A stretch of DNA of 64,000 bases from contig CANLLF010000002.1 in assembly GCA_947491935.1 (NCBI GenBank), positions 186,001 through 250,000 on the forward strand, given 5' to 3'. Positions 49,103 to 58,856 of the stretch are shown here, one piece after another. The stretch's first letter is position 1. Every line of letters begins with the position of its first letter. Source of the stretch: an uncultured Roseicyclus sp. (lineage in GTDB: Bacteria > Pseudomonadota > Alphaproteobacteria > Rhodobacterales > Rhodobacteraceae). A model generated the notes under the pieces. It searched no databases and was not told where the DNA came from. It saw only the letters and a list, made by a program, of their open reading frames with translations. The position numbers and the translations under genes are program-made.

Positions 49103-51538
49103 CTACGACCGCAGGAGCGTGAAACCCGGATCGTAGGGTGACGGCGGGATGACCCGTGCAGGCACCAGCGCGCCGCACAGATCCAATTGCATCGTTGAGC
49201 CAATATCAGCGGCGCCATTATCCACAAAGGCATAGGCCAGGTTCTTGCCGACGCGATGCCCCCATTCGCCCGACGTGATCGTGCCGACAACCCGCCTGTC
49301 CCGCATCAGGGAAGCGCCGCCATGGGCCGGCGCGTGGGTCGCCTCGATTTCGAGGGTGACAAGGCGTTTTCTGGGCCTGGCTTCCCGGCGCTCACGCAAG
49401 ACATCGCGGCCGATGAACGGGCCCTTGTCCAGTTTCACGAAACGGCCCAATCCGGTCTCGAACGGGTCGTATTCCGTGATCAGGTCGGCCTTCCAATGCA
49501 GGAAGCCTTTCTCCATCCGCATCGAGTCCACCGCCCGCGCCCCGAAGAGTTGCAGGTCGTGGGCGCGGCCCGCCTCGCGCAGCGCCAGATAGGCGGCATG
49601 AAGCGATGCGTTCGGGACGTGGAGTTCATAGGCCAGTTCGCCGGAGAAGCTCACGCCCATCACCGTTGCAGGTGCAAAACCGAAGAAGCATTCGCGGACC
49701 GACAGCCATGGGAATGCATCCTTTGACCAATCGCCCCGCGCGCAGGCCGACAGAACGTCGCGGGACTTCGGCCCGGCCAGCACGAGGATTGTCTGATCGT
49801 TTGTCAGGCTGCGGAATTGCACATCCTCGCCGTCCCTAAGATGCGCCGAAAGCCAGTCCATGTCGTGCAATTCGGAGGTCGCCGCAGAGCCGTACCAGAT
49901 GCGCGCCGGGCCGCGATCGGAGGCGGGCAGGTTGGCGATTGTCGCCTCGCCCTTCACCATACCTTGGTGGTTCAGCAGGTAGCCAAGGCCGACGCGCCCA
50001 TCACGCCTCGTCACCGTGCCGCAAAACATCCGGTCGAGAAACTCATGCCTGTCCGCCCCGGTGATCTCGATGCGGTTGAATCCGTTGACCTCACACAGGC
50101 CGACATTCTTCTGCACATTGCGCACCTCTGCGGCCACCAGATCGAACGTCTCGTCAAAATCGAAACCGAGTGTCGGATGAAACTCTGGTGCGGGCTTGAT
50201 GTAATCCACCCGTTCCCATCCATTCACCACGGTAAACTCCGCCCCCTCGGCGGCAAGGATCGGCGTCAGGGGTGTGGTTTTCGCGGGGCGCCCGGCGGGG
50301 CGATGTTCGTGGGGGAAATGGAAGCGGAATTCGTTCTGGTAATCTTCGATGGCCTTGAGCGCGGTCAGTTCGACATTGGCATGCCCGGTAAAGCGGCGCG
50401 GATCGAGGCACCAGGTATCATAGCAGGCCTCGCCATGGACGATCTGCTGCGCCAGAAGCCAGCCGTGGCCGCCCCCTTCGCCCACACCAGCCCGCAGGCC
50501 GATGATGCAATAGGCATTGCGCTTGCCGGGGACGGGTCCCACCAGTGGTGCGCCGTCAATCGTGTAGGTGATCGGGCCGTTGACGATCCGCTTGATGCCG
50601 GCCTCGGCCAATACCGGCATTCGCGCGAACGCGCCGTCCAGCACATCCATCACGCGGTCCAGATCGTCCGGGCAGAGATCGTTGGCGAAACTCGGGCTGA
50701 TCCCATCCAGCCCCCAGGTCTTGCAATGCTGTTCGTAGAACCCGACCAGAAGGCCATTCTTTTCCTGACGCGCGTAATAGTCCGAGATCGGGCAGCGCAG
50801 CAGTGGGATCCGATGCCCGGCCTCGGCAATGGCGGGGATGTCGTCGGTGATGAAATACTGGTGTTCCATCGAGGCAACGGGGTGGTGCACATTCATCATC
50901 GCGCCCACTTCGTTCACCCGGTAGCCGCCGGCGTTCACAACGATGTCCGCGTCGACGGAGCCCTTGTCCGTCTCCACCGTCCAGGTGTCATCGCGGTGCT
51001 GTTTCAGGGCAGTGACATTCGTGTGGCGGTAAACCTCCGCCCCGGCCTTGCGGGCGTGGAAGGCGAGCGCCTGGCACAGTTGCGCGGGATCGATATCGCC
51101 GTCCTCGCCGTCCCAAAGCCCGCCCAAAAGGTTGTCGGTCGAGATCAACGGATGCCGCCGGGCGCATTCCTCGGCGTCGAGGATCTCGAAGTCCACATCC
51201 ATCCCCCGCGCCATGGAGGCGAAGTGGCGATAGCCTTGCATCTGCGCCTCCGTGTTGGCCAGCCGGATCCCGCCATCGCCGTGGTGGTAGCCCACCGGAT
51301 AATCAGGATCATCGCGCAGCTTCTTGTAGAGGGAGATGGAATGGCTTTTCAGGCCCACCATCGTCTGATTCATGCCGAAGTTCGTCACCTGCGCGGCGGA
51401 GTGCCATGTGGTCCCCGACGTCAGCTCGTCCCGCTCGATCAGGACCACATCCGACCAGCCTTCTTCCGTCAGGTGGTAGAGGGTGGAACACCCGGCAATA
51501 CCGCCCCCAATGACGGCAACTTTCGTGCGTGATTTCAT
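49103..51538 (-). CDS. FAD-dependent dimethylglycine/sarcosine dehydrogenase-like protein with GcvT domain
   Basis: KVAVIGGGIAGCSTLYHLTEEGWSDVVLIERDELTSGTTWHSAAQ; C-terminal aminomethyltransferase (GcvT) region. Confidence 0.9.
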   Translation of the reverse strand: MKSRTKVAVIGGGIAGCSTLYHLTEEGWSDVVLIERDELTSGTTWHSAAQVTNFGMNQTMVGLKSHSISLYKKLRDDPDYPVGYHHGDGGIRLANTEAQMQGYRHFASMARGMDVDFEILDAEECARRHPLISTDNLLGGLWDGEDGDIDPAQLCQALAFHARKAGAEVYRHTNVTALKQHRDDTWTVETDKGSVDADIVVNAGGYRVNEVGAMMNVHHPVASMEHQYFITDDIPAIAEAGHRIPLLRCPISDYYARQEKNGLLVGFYEQHCKTWGLDGISPSFANDLCPDDLDRVMDVLDGAFARMPVLAEAGIKRIVNGPITYTIDGAPLVGPVPGKRNAYCIIGLRAGVGEGGGHGWLLAQQIVHGEACYDTWCLDPRRFTGHANVELTALKAIEDYQNEFRFHFPHEHRPAGRPAKTTPLTPILAAEGAEFTVVNGWERVDYIKPAPEFHPTLGFDFDETFDLVAAEVRNVQKNVGLCEVNGFNRIEITGADRHEFLDRMFCGTVTRRDGRVGLGYLLNHQGMVKGEATIANLPASDRGPARIWYGSAATSELHDMDWLSAHLRDGEDVQFRSLTNDQTILVLAGPKSRDVLSACARGDWSKDAFPWLSVRECFFGFAPATVMGVSFSGELAYELHVPNASLHAAYLALREAGRAHDLQLFGARAVDSMRMEKGFLHWKADLITEYDPFETGLGRFVKLDKGPFIGRDVLRERREARPRKRLVTLEIEATHAPAHGGASLMRDRRVVGTITSGEWGHRVGKNLAYAFVDNGAADIGSTMQLDLCGALVPARVIPPSPYDPGFTLLRS

Positions 51539-51672
51539 GTGTGTTCCAATCAACCTGGCCAGCGAGTCGATCCCGACGTTCCAAGCACATTCCAATGTCA
51601 GCGTACGAAAATCATCGCGCGTCTCGTCATTCTTCAAAGAAGGGGGAGCGGGTAACCCACGTCAAGGCCGGG

Positions 51673-52176
51673 TTAGGCCTTGGCTTCCGGCGACATCTCG
51701 AAGGTCAGGAGGGCCGGAAGCAAAAGGCGATCAATATGGGCGAGGCGGGCAGCGGAATAATAGCCGGCGCTGTCCAGCATGTTGACCGTTCCAATGAAGC
51801 TTCCCCGCAGGAACAGAGGCAGGTTAACCACGGATCCAAGGCCGAGTGACGCGATCAAGTCGTGGTCCGGAAACACATCGGAGAATCCGTCCACCGAATT
51901 GGCGACGAATATCTTGCGTTGCGAGATCACCCGGTCGGTCCAGCGGTTCGGGATGATCTCCTTCAAGCCGGATAGCGGGTAATTCTTCGGGTCATTCGTA
52001 TAGATCCGGGCGGCGACGCCGCTTTCGGCCCGATCCATCCGAAAAATCGAGCACGAGAACAACTTGTGCCCGATGCTGGCGCGGCACAGCTCCTCCAACG
52101 CGGGAAACAGACTGGTCCAGCGCGTCGTGCGGACGGTTTCCTCGAAGCTTTGTAGGGGGGCCAGGTCATCACTCAA
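51673..52176 (-). CDS. Stand-alone GAF domain protein
   Basis: FPALEELCRASIGHKLFSCSIFRMDRAESGVAARIYTNDPKNYPLSGLKEIIPNRW...VVNLPLFLRGSFIGTVNMLDSAGYY. Confidence 0.78.
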   Translation of the reverse strand: MSDDLAPLQSFEETVRTTRWTSLFPALEELCRASIGHKLFSCSIFRMDRAESGVAARIYTNDPKNYPLSGLKEIIPNRWTDRVISQRKIFVANSVDGFSDVFPDHDLIASLGLGSVVNLPLFLRGSFIGTVNMLDSAGYYSAARLAHIDRLLLPALLTFEMSPEAKA

Positions 52177-53272
52177 GGATCATCAGCTCCCTGTTGAATT
52201 GGGTCAGGCACTCATGCCCGGTGTCGGTGACAACGACGTTGTCTTCGATGCGGACGCCGATGTCGTTTTGGCTGTAAAGGCCGGGCTCCACCGTAAACAC
52301 CATCCCCGCGCGCTGGGGATCGTGATTGGTGTGGACGACAACGGGGGCCTCGTGGACCTCGCGGCCAAGGCCATGCCCTGTTTTGTGGAGGATCTTGTCG
52401 GCGAAGGGCGACGCCTTCAGCACGTCGGTCGCGGCAGCGTCGACTGCGCCGATTGGGGCGCCCGCACGGACGGCGGCGCGGCCCTTTCGGTTGGCTTCAA
52501 GAACGGTCCCATAGACGTGCGCGTGTATGTCTGTCGCGTGTCGGCAAAACACGGTGCGGGTGATGTCGGCGTGCATATCGCCAAAACTGGCCCCGAAATC
52601 GATCAGGAGCACGTCGCCCGCGCCCACGACGCGCTCGGACGCGTCGCCATGGGGGTTGGCCGCCGCACCACCGCTCAGAACAATCGGATCAAATGCGAAA
52701 CCGGTCGCACCGTGGGACAGCATGGCGGCCTTGAGGCGTGCTGCGATCTGCCGTTCGCTCTGGCCAAAAATCCCGGCATCGTAGGTTTCGCCCAAGGCCG
52801 CTTCGCTGATTTCGATGGCCCGGCGCAGATCGTCGATTTCTGAGGCATCTTTCAGCAGGCGCAATTCCGCGAGGACCGTGTCCGCATCCTGCAAGGCGTC
52901 AGCGCCGAGTAGCTTGGACAGCGTGCGATATTCGGCGGCCCGCATCCGCAGCCCTTCGACCCCGCAGGGGCCGTCGATTTCCATATGTTTGGTCAGTTCG
53001 GCAAAGGCAGCGACCGGGCCTTCGACATCGGTCCAGTAGAACGTCTGAACGTCCGGCATGCTCTCGCCCCATTTCTGCCGCTCCAGCGCAGGCATAAGAG
53101 CAAAGGCCTGCCCATCCGCACGCAGAACGTAGAAGGTCGGGCGCTCCATCAAATGCAGGTGCACGCCTGTCAGATAGGCGAAATTTGGCCCCGGCACGAA
53201 CGCGGCCGCCCCGAGCCCTGCCGCGCGCAGAAGCGCCGTGGCCCGGGCGCGCCGTTTTTCGAAGTCGCTCAT
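52169..53272 (-). CDS. M24 family (Xaa-Pro) metallopeptidase
   Basis: LLIDFGASFGDMHADITRTVF, TGHGLGREVHEAP, VFTVEPGLY, RIEDNVVVT carry the metal ligands. Confidence 0.92.
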   Translation of the reverse strand: MSDFEKRRARATALLRAAGLGAAAFVPGPNFAYLTGVHLHLMERPTFYVLRADGQAFALMPALERQKWGESMPDVQTFYWTDVEGPVAAFAELTKHMEIDGPCGVEGLRMRAAEYRTLSKLLGADALQDADTVLAELRLLKDASEIDDLRRAIEISEAALGETYDAGIFGQSERQIAARLKAAMLSHGATGFAFDPIVLSGGAAANPHGDASERVVGAGDVLLIDFGASFGDMHADITRTVFCRHATDIHAHVYGTVLEANRKGRAAVRAGAPIGAVDAAATDVLKASPFADKILHKTGHGLGREVHEAPVVVHTNHDPQRAGMVFTVEPGLYSQNDIGVRIEDNVVVTDTGHECLTQFNRELMILE

Positions 53273-54003
53273 GGATTACCCTCCGGATCCAGTGTCATGC
53301 GATGCCCAAAACGCGGCCCAAGCCCCCGTTGGATCACCTGTGTCTCGAACAGGATCGAGGCGCTTACGGCGGCGTCCCCGGCATCCGCATCCCCCGCGGC
53401 CATGGCATCAACAACGGCCCGCAGGCGGGTGACGGCTTGGTCGCGATCCTCCGCAGTCACATGGGGGAAGAAATAGAGCAGCTTCATCCGGACCGAGGCA
53501 TCCTGAGCCTCAAGGAAGTATTTCGCGAGAAACCGGTTGCGTGCGTGATCCGCGATATGACGATAGAGCCCCAACTGCGCACGTAGGGCCGCTTCAATGT
53601 CGCCGGTGTCCAGCCCGCCGGCGTAATCCTCCACAAAGGCCGAGAGTTCGCCGGGAGCGACTGGGCCGTGCCCGGCCGCTGCGCGGATCAGACCGCGTGA
53701 CAACAACATGAAGGTGTCCAGGAAGGCCGCCTGGTTGTGCAGCGACAACGGCGCGACGATGGACGTCCTGTTTTGCAGGAATTGAACGAAGCCCTCATTG
53801 GCCAGCAGCAACAGCGCTTCGCGGATCGGCGTGCGTGAGACGTCGTAGGTCGAGGCCAGGGCGACCTCGTCCAGCGCCGACCCCGGCTCAACCCGCAGCC
53901 ATTGAATATCGTCGCGGAGTTTTTCGTAAACCATCAATGCGCCGCGTTTCTTGCGCAGGGCCGGTTCTGGTTTTCGGTTTATGTCGTTGCGAATACTGTT
54001 CAT
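53269..54003 (-). CDS. GntR (FCD) transcriptional regulator
   Basis: MVYEKLRDDIQWLRVEPGSALDEVALASTYDVSRTPIREALLLLANEGFVQFLQNRTSIVAPLS. Confidence 0.9.
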   Translation of the reverse strand: MNSIRNDINRKPEPALRKKRGALMVYEKLRDDIQWLRVEPGSALDEVALASTYDVSRTPIREALLLLANEGFVQFLQNRTSIVAPLSLHNQAAFLDTFMLLSRGLIRAAAGHGPVAPGELSAFVEDYAGGLDTGDIEAALRAQLGLYRHIADHARNRFLAKYFLEAQDASVRMKLLYFFPHVTAEDRDQAVTRLRAVVDAMAAGDADAGDAAVSASILFETQVIQRGLGPRFGHRMTLDPEGNP

Positions 54004-54012
54004 GAAATTATT

Positions 54013-54040
54013 GTTGCATTAAGTTTGCATAATGTGCAAC
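54013..54040. promoter_or_regulatory. Candidate GntR operator in divergent intergenic region
   Basis: gttgcattaagtttgcataatgtgcaac; ttgca-taatg-tgcaa dyad (54025-54039) plus a further ttgca half-site at 54014. Confidence 0.65.
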
Positions 54041-54083
54041 GTCAAAGCATCACGGAACGAAGAATTATTAGGGAGGGCGACCC

Positions 54084-55070
54084 ATGGGGATGCTCAAAAA
54101 GGTGCTTCTGGCCGGAACGGCATTGGTGGGAACAGCCGGGTTTGCGGCCTCGGAAGGGACGATCGCGTATTTTGCGGCCTCCTCGCAAAACGGTTTCAAT
54201 CAGGCGACTTATGAGGGTGTTCAGGAGATGGCCGCCGCGCGCGGCTACGAGACCGAGATCCTCGATGGCCAGTTCGACGCAGCCCTGCAATACAGCCAGA
54301 TCGAGGATGCGCTGGCCTCCGGGCGATACGTGGGCATGATCGTTGCGCCGAACGATTCGGTCGGGATCGCAGGCGCGTTTGAACAGGTGGTGGCCGAAGG
54401 TATCCCGATCGGCACGGTCCTGTTTCCGGTGGGGCCCGATCTGAATTCACTGGAGCCGCAGGTCGAGGGGATCACGGTGACGGCGGCGTCGCCGCCGGTG
54501 GCGGGGGCCACGGTTCAGGCCGATGCCGTGGTCGAATATTGCGCCGAGATTGACCCGTGCAATGTGGTGATCATCATCGGCGCTCAGATCTTCCCCTTCG
54601 ACAACCTGCGCCTGGAAACCTACCAGGCGGTTCTGGGCGAACACGACAATATCGACGTGGTTGCGGTGGGCGAGGGATACTACTCTCCCGACCCGAGCTT
54701 GCAGGCGATGACGGATATCCTGCAGGCCAATCCGGAGGTGGACGTGGTTCTGTCCAATGCCGATCAGCATCTGGTGGGTGTGGAGATCGCGCTTGAGGCT
54801 GCCGGGATGAATCCCGCCGATCTGTACCTGAGCGGTGGCGGTGCCGCCGGGATTGCAATCGAGGCGATCCGGGAAGGGCGCTGGGACGCAACGCTGGCCT
54901 ATTTTCCGCGCACCATGGGCGCGCTGGCGATGGAGCAGATTGCCAATGCGCTTGAAGGCGAACCGGTGACCCAGGCGATCAACATGGACGAGGCGGGCCC
55001 GATCGAGGCGATGATCGATGCCGCCGTCCTTGAGGCCAATCCCGACTTCGCCGGTGAGTGGGAACAGTAA
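54084..55070 (+). CDS. Sugar-type ABC transporter substrate-binding protein (RbsB-like, periplasmic binding protein type 1)
   Basis: Signal peptide; TIAYFAASSQNGFNQATYEGVQEMAAARGYETEILDGQFDAALQYSQIEDALASGRYVGMIVAPND. Confidence 0.9.
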   Translation: MGMLKKVLLAGTALVGTAGFAASEGTIAYFAASSQNGFNQATYEGVQEMAAARGYETEILDGQFDAALQYSQIEDALASGRYVGMIVAPNDSVGIAGAFEQVVAEGIPIGTVLFPVGPDLNSLEPQVEGITVTAASPPVAGATVQADAVVEYCAEIDPCNVVIIIGAQIFPFDNLRLETYQAVLGEHDNIDVVAVGEGYYSPDPSLQAMTDILQANPEVDVVLSNADQHLVGVEIALEAAGMNPADLYLSGGGAAGIAIEAIREGRWDATLAYFPRTMGALAMEQIANALEGEPVTQAINMDEAGPIEAMIDAAVLEANPDFAGEWEQ

Positions 55071-55131
55071 TCTCAAATCAAGCGGCGGCGCGCCCTCCCG
55101 TGCGCCGCCCGGAACCGAGGGATTGAACATC

Positions 55132-57159
55132 GTGACAACCAGCTATCGTGTGTCCGCGGATATCGGCGGCACTTTCACAGATATTGTCTACCAGGACGTG
55201 AAAACCGGCCAATGCGGCGCGGCCAAGGTGCTCTCCACACCGGACAACCCGGCGCTGGCGGTCTTGCAGGGCATCGATCAGGTCCTGGGCGACGACGGCA
55301 AGCTGGAGTTTTTCGTCCATGGCACCACGGTGGGCCTGAACGCCTTGCTGACGCGGCGAGGCTCCAAAGTGGCCCTCGTGACCAACGAGAATTTCCGCGA
55401 CATCTACACCATTCAGGGCAACGATCGCGGTGAGATCTTTTCGATCCGCTGGAACAAGCCCGAACCCCTTGTTCCGTTGGAGCATACGTTCACGGTGGCC
55501 GGACGCATCGCGGCGGATGGCACGGAATTGGCGCCGTTGCGCCTGACGGACCTGGATGCCTTAGTCACGGCCTGCCAACAGGAGCGCTACGAGGCAATTG
55601 CGATTTCGCTTTTGTTTTCCTTCAACAATCCTGCCCACGAAATCGCCGTGCGCGACTATCTTGCCGAGCGTCTGCCGGACGTGCAGATCGTGTTATCGCA
55701 TCAGGTTTCGCCCGAGTGGCGGGAGTTTGAACGCACGTCGACCACGGTGACAGATGCGTATCTGGCCCCGGTTGTGCGCCGCTATATCTCGACCCTGCAA
55801 AATGAGATGGGGGATCGCCTGCCAGAAGGCGGTGCGCTGCATGTGATGGAATCCAATGGCGGTGTGATGACCGCCGCCGCCGCATCCGAGACACCGCTGC
55901 AGACCCTGCTCTCCGGCCCGGTTGGCGGAGCGATTGGCGGCAAAGCCCTGTCGGCCACAACGGGGCGCGGCAACCTGATCTGCATCGACATGGGCGGCAC
56001 GTCGTTTGACGCGTCTTTGGTGATCGACGGGCTGCCATCGGCGTCGAACGAGGCGATGTTAGAGGGCCTGCCGATCCAGATGTCGGTGGTTGATATCCAC
56101 GTGATCGGCGCGGGCGGTGGCTCCATCGCATGGAAAGAGGCGGGTGCGGTCCGCGTCGGGCCACAATCGGCGGGGTCGAAGCCCGGGCCGGTTTGTTACG
56201 GGCTCGGCGGAACCGAGCCAGCGGTCTCGGATGCCAACCTCGTTCTTGGCCGCCTTGATGGCGCGAATTTCTCGGGCGGGGATATGTCGCTCAATCGTGA
56301 CGCCGCGGCCCATGTGCTGGCGGATCTCGGCAAGGATTTCGGCATGAACGGCGAAGAGATGGCCCAGGGTGTCATCGATATCGTCAACGCCAAGATGGCC
56401 GACGCGATCCGCACGATCACCATTCAGCGCGGGATCGATCCGCGGGAATTCTCGCTTGTGGCCTTCGGTGGCGCCGGGCCCGCGCAGGCCGCGGCCCTGG
56501 CCGAAGAGTTGGAAATCTCCGAGGTCATAATCCCGGTCCATCCGGGCGCTTTTTCCGCCTGGGGCATGTTGCAAACGGATGTGCGCCACGACTTCAAGGA
56601 AACGCTCTACAGCTTCTGGGACCTCATCGACGCGCCGACAATCGAGACGGCATTTGCCGGGCTGGAGAAGAAGGGCCACACCTTCCTTGCCGATGAAGGC
56701 ATCACCGGGGATCGTGTGCATTTCGAGCGGGCCATCGATTTCCGCTATCACGGTCAGGAATACGTCCTGACGATCCCGCTGGCTGATGGCCCCATAGACA
56801 AGGAAAAGGTGCGGGCCGATTTCGATGCTGCCTATGAACGGCAATACGGCCATAACAGCCCGGAAAATCGCGTGGAGATGGCCAATGTCCGGCTGGCCGC
56901 CCTTGGTCAGCTTGAGCGGCCCGAAAACGCCCCGCCCGAGCGCGAGGCGCCACGACCCGCACAGGATCGTGACGTCTGGTTCGCGGGGCAGCCCCGGAAT
57001 ACCGCCATCATCGACCGCAACAGCATCCACGACGGCGATGTCGTGGAAGGGCCAGCCATCATCGAAGAGATTACCTCGACCACGCTTTTGCCGCCCGGCT
57101 GGACGGCCAAGTTGATCGAGGGCGGCCATATGAGCCTGACCAAGGAGGACGCGGCATGA
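55132..57159 (+). CDS. Hydantoinase/oxoprolinase subunit A (HyuA family, GTG start)
   Basis: YRVSADIGGTFTDIVYQDVKTGQ...FVHGTTVGLNALLTRRGSKVALVTNENFRDI...CIDMGGTSFDASLV. Confidence 0.92.
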   Translation: MTTSYRVSADIGGTFTDIVYQDVKTGQCGAAKVLSTPDNPALAVLQGIDQVLGDDGKLEFFVHGTTVGLNALLTRRGSKVALVTNENFRDIYTIQGNDRGEIFSIRWNKPEPLVPLEHTFTVAGRIAADGTELAPLRLTDLDALVTACQQERYEAIAISLLFSFNNPAHEIAVRDYLAERLPDVQIVLSHQVSPEWREFERTSTTVTDAYLAPVVRRYISTLQNEMGDRLPEGGALHVMESNGGVMTAAAASETPLQTLLSGPVGGAIGGKALSATTGRGNLICIDMGGTSFDASLVIDGLPSASNEAMLEGLPIQMSVVDIHVIGAGGGSIAWKEAGAVRVGPQSAGSKPGPVCYGLGGTEPAVSDANLVLGRLDGANFSGGDMSLNRDAAAHVLADLGKDFGMNGEEMAQGVIDIVNAKMADAIRTITIQRGIDPREFSLVAFGGAGPAQAAALAEELEISEVIIPVHPGAFSAWGMLQTDVRHDFKETLYSFWDLIDAPTIETAFAGLEKKGHTFLADEGITGDRVHFERAIDFRYHGQEYVLTIPLADGPIDKEKVRADFDAAYERQYGHNSPENRVEMANVRLAALGQLERPENAPPEREAPRPAQDRDVWFAGQPRNTAIIDRNSIHDGDVVEGPAIIEEITSTTLLPPGWTAKLIEGGHMSLTKEDAA

Positions 57160-58856
57160 GCAGCGCAGATCCGATCACCACCGAAGTCGTCCGCAATTTC
57201 GTGATTTCCTGCGCCGAGGATATGAACGCCTCGCTTTGGCGGTCCGCCCATTCGGCCATCATCTACGAGGGCAAGGACAGTGCCGTGGCGCTGATGGACG
57301 AGCATGGCAACATGCTGGGGCAATCCACCGGCGTACCGCTCTTTATCGGCGCCATCGACGTCTGCGTCCGCCACGTGAAGGACTACTACGGCGATGATAT
57401 CCACCAGGGTGACATCTTCATCATGAACGACAGCTACATGCAGGGCACGCACCTGCATGATGTCACGGCCATCGGCCCGATTTTTCACGAAGGCGAATTG
57501 GTCGGCTTCGGCGCGGCGCGCGCCCATTGGAACGATATCGGCGCGATTGATCCCGGCTCCACTATGTCGTCGACCAATATCTATCAGGAGGGCCTGCGCC
57601 TTGGGCCCACACGGATCGTCGCCCAGGGCAAGCCGATCCGCGAATGGTACGACCACCTGAAACTGAATACGCGTCTGGAGGGGGCGACGATCGGTGATCT
57701 GGGGGCACAGATCGCGGCCATCCGGACAGGTGAGCGGCGTCTGGGCCAGCTCTTGGGCAAGATCGGCACCGGCACCTACCGCGCGGCCTGTCAGAACATC
57801 TTCGAACAGGCCCGCAAGATGGACCGGGAGGCCATCGCAGCCATCAAGGACGGGACGTGGAGCCGCGAGGGGCAACTGGATAATGACGGCGTCGGCGATG
57901 AGCCGGTCAAGGTGGCCCTGACGCTAACGGTGAAAGGCGAGGAGCTTATCGTGGACCTGACCGGCACGTCCGGCCCGGTTGCGGGATCCGTCAATTGCGG
58001 GGCAAGCCAAACGGAATCGCTCTTGCGACTGGCCTACAAGACCATGATTTCCCCCGACCGCGCGATCACGGGCGGGTCGTTTGAGACGATGTCGGTCATT
58101 CTGCCGGACGAATGCATGTTCAACGCCGGCGAACCGGCGGCCTGCGAATGGTACTTTACCGGGCTTGGCCTGTTGGCGGACCTGTTCATCTCATGCCTGT
58201 CCGAAGCGATGCCGGAGCGCTCCACGGCGGCGCATTATGGGGATTCGATGGTTGTGGGCTTCTTCTCGGTCGATCCCAAGCGGGGGCAGTGGATTTCCAT
58301 CGAGCCCACGGCGGGCGGCTGGGGCGGGCGCGCCGACAGCGACGGGGAAAACGCGCTGATCAACCTCGTGAACGGTGGCTTCCGCAATATCCCGGCCGAG
58401 GTGATGGAGACGAAATTCCCGGTTCGGCTTGAGGAATTCTCGATCCGTCCCGACAGCGCGGGGCCGGGAGAACATCGGGGCGGGTGTGGTGTGGTGCGAC
58501 GGTATCGGACATTGGAGGATTGCTTCGGCGCGATCTGGTTCGAGCGCTCCAAGACGCCGGCCTGGGGCCTGAATGGGGGCGGAGAGGGGCAGGGGCCCGA
58601 AGTGACGATCAGCTTCCCCGATGGGTCGGTCGAGGACCCGCTGAAGATGCGGGCCCGCGCGCTGGTGGCCGATACAGTGGTGGAGACCAAGACGGGCGGC
58701 GGCGGTGGCAATGGCGATCCGATGAAACGCGCCTTTGCCTCGGTCGCGCGTGACGTGTCGCGTGGTCTTGTCAGCCGCGAGGCCGCCCTGCGGGACTATG
58801 GCGTTGCCATTGCCGCGGATGGCAGCGTGGATCAGTCTGCCTCCGTCGCGCGATGA
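57156..58856 (+). CDS. Hydantoinase/oxoprolinase subunit B (HyuB family)
   Basis: ITTEVVRNFVISCAEDMNASLWRSAHSAIIYEGKDSAVALMDEHGNMLGQSTG...FIMNDSYMQGTHLHDVT. Confidence 0.93.
   Translation: MSSADPITTEVVRNFVISCAEDMNASLWRSAHSAIIYEGKDSAVALMDEHGNMLGQSTGVPLFIGAIDVCVRHVKDYYGDDIHQGDIFIMNDSYMQGTHLHDVTAIGPIFHEGELVGFGAARAHWNDIGAIDPGSTMSSTNIYQEGLRLGPTRIVAQGKPIREWYDHLKLNTRLEGATIGDLGAQIAAIRTGERRLGQLLGKIGTGTYRAACQNIFEQARKMDREAIAAIKDGTWSREGQLDNDGVGDEPVKVALTLTVKGEELIVDLTGTSGPVAGSVNCGASQTESLLRLAYKTMISPDRAITGGSFETMSVILPDECMFNAGEPAACEWYFTGLGLLADLFISCLSEAMPERSTAAHYGDSMVVGFFSVDPKRGQWISIEPTAGGWGGRADSDGENALINLVNGGFRNIPAEVMETKFPVRLEEFSIRPDSAGPGEHRGGCGVVRRYRTLEDCFGAIWFERSKTPAWGLNGGGEGQGPEVTISFPDGSVEDPLKMRARALVADTVVETKTGGGGGNGDPMKRAFASVARDVSRGLVSREAALRDYGVAIAADGSVDQSASVAR

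Noticed and set aside
49817-51532. 571-aa plus-strand ORF
   Set aside because: Antisense to the FAD/GcvT dehydrogenase; no recognisable domain.
51673-52176. Free methionine-(R)-sulfoxide reductase identity for the GAF protein
   Set aside because: Only two Cys are present and not in the expected arrangement; kept as generic GAF.
55018-55131. Upstream extension of the HyuA ORF
   Set aside because: Overlaps the binding protein C-terminus; GTG at 55132 directly before the conserved YRVSADIGGTFTD is the better start.
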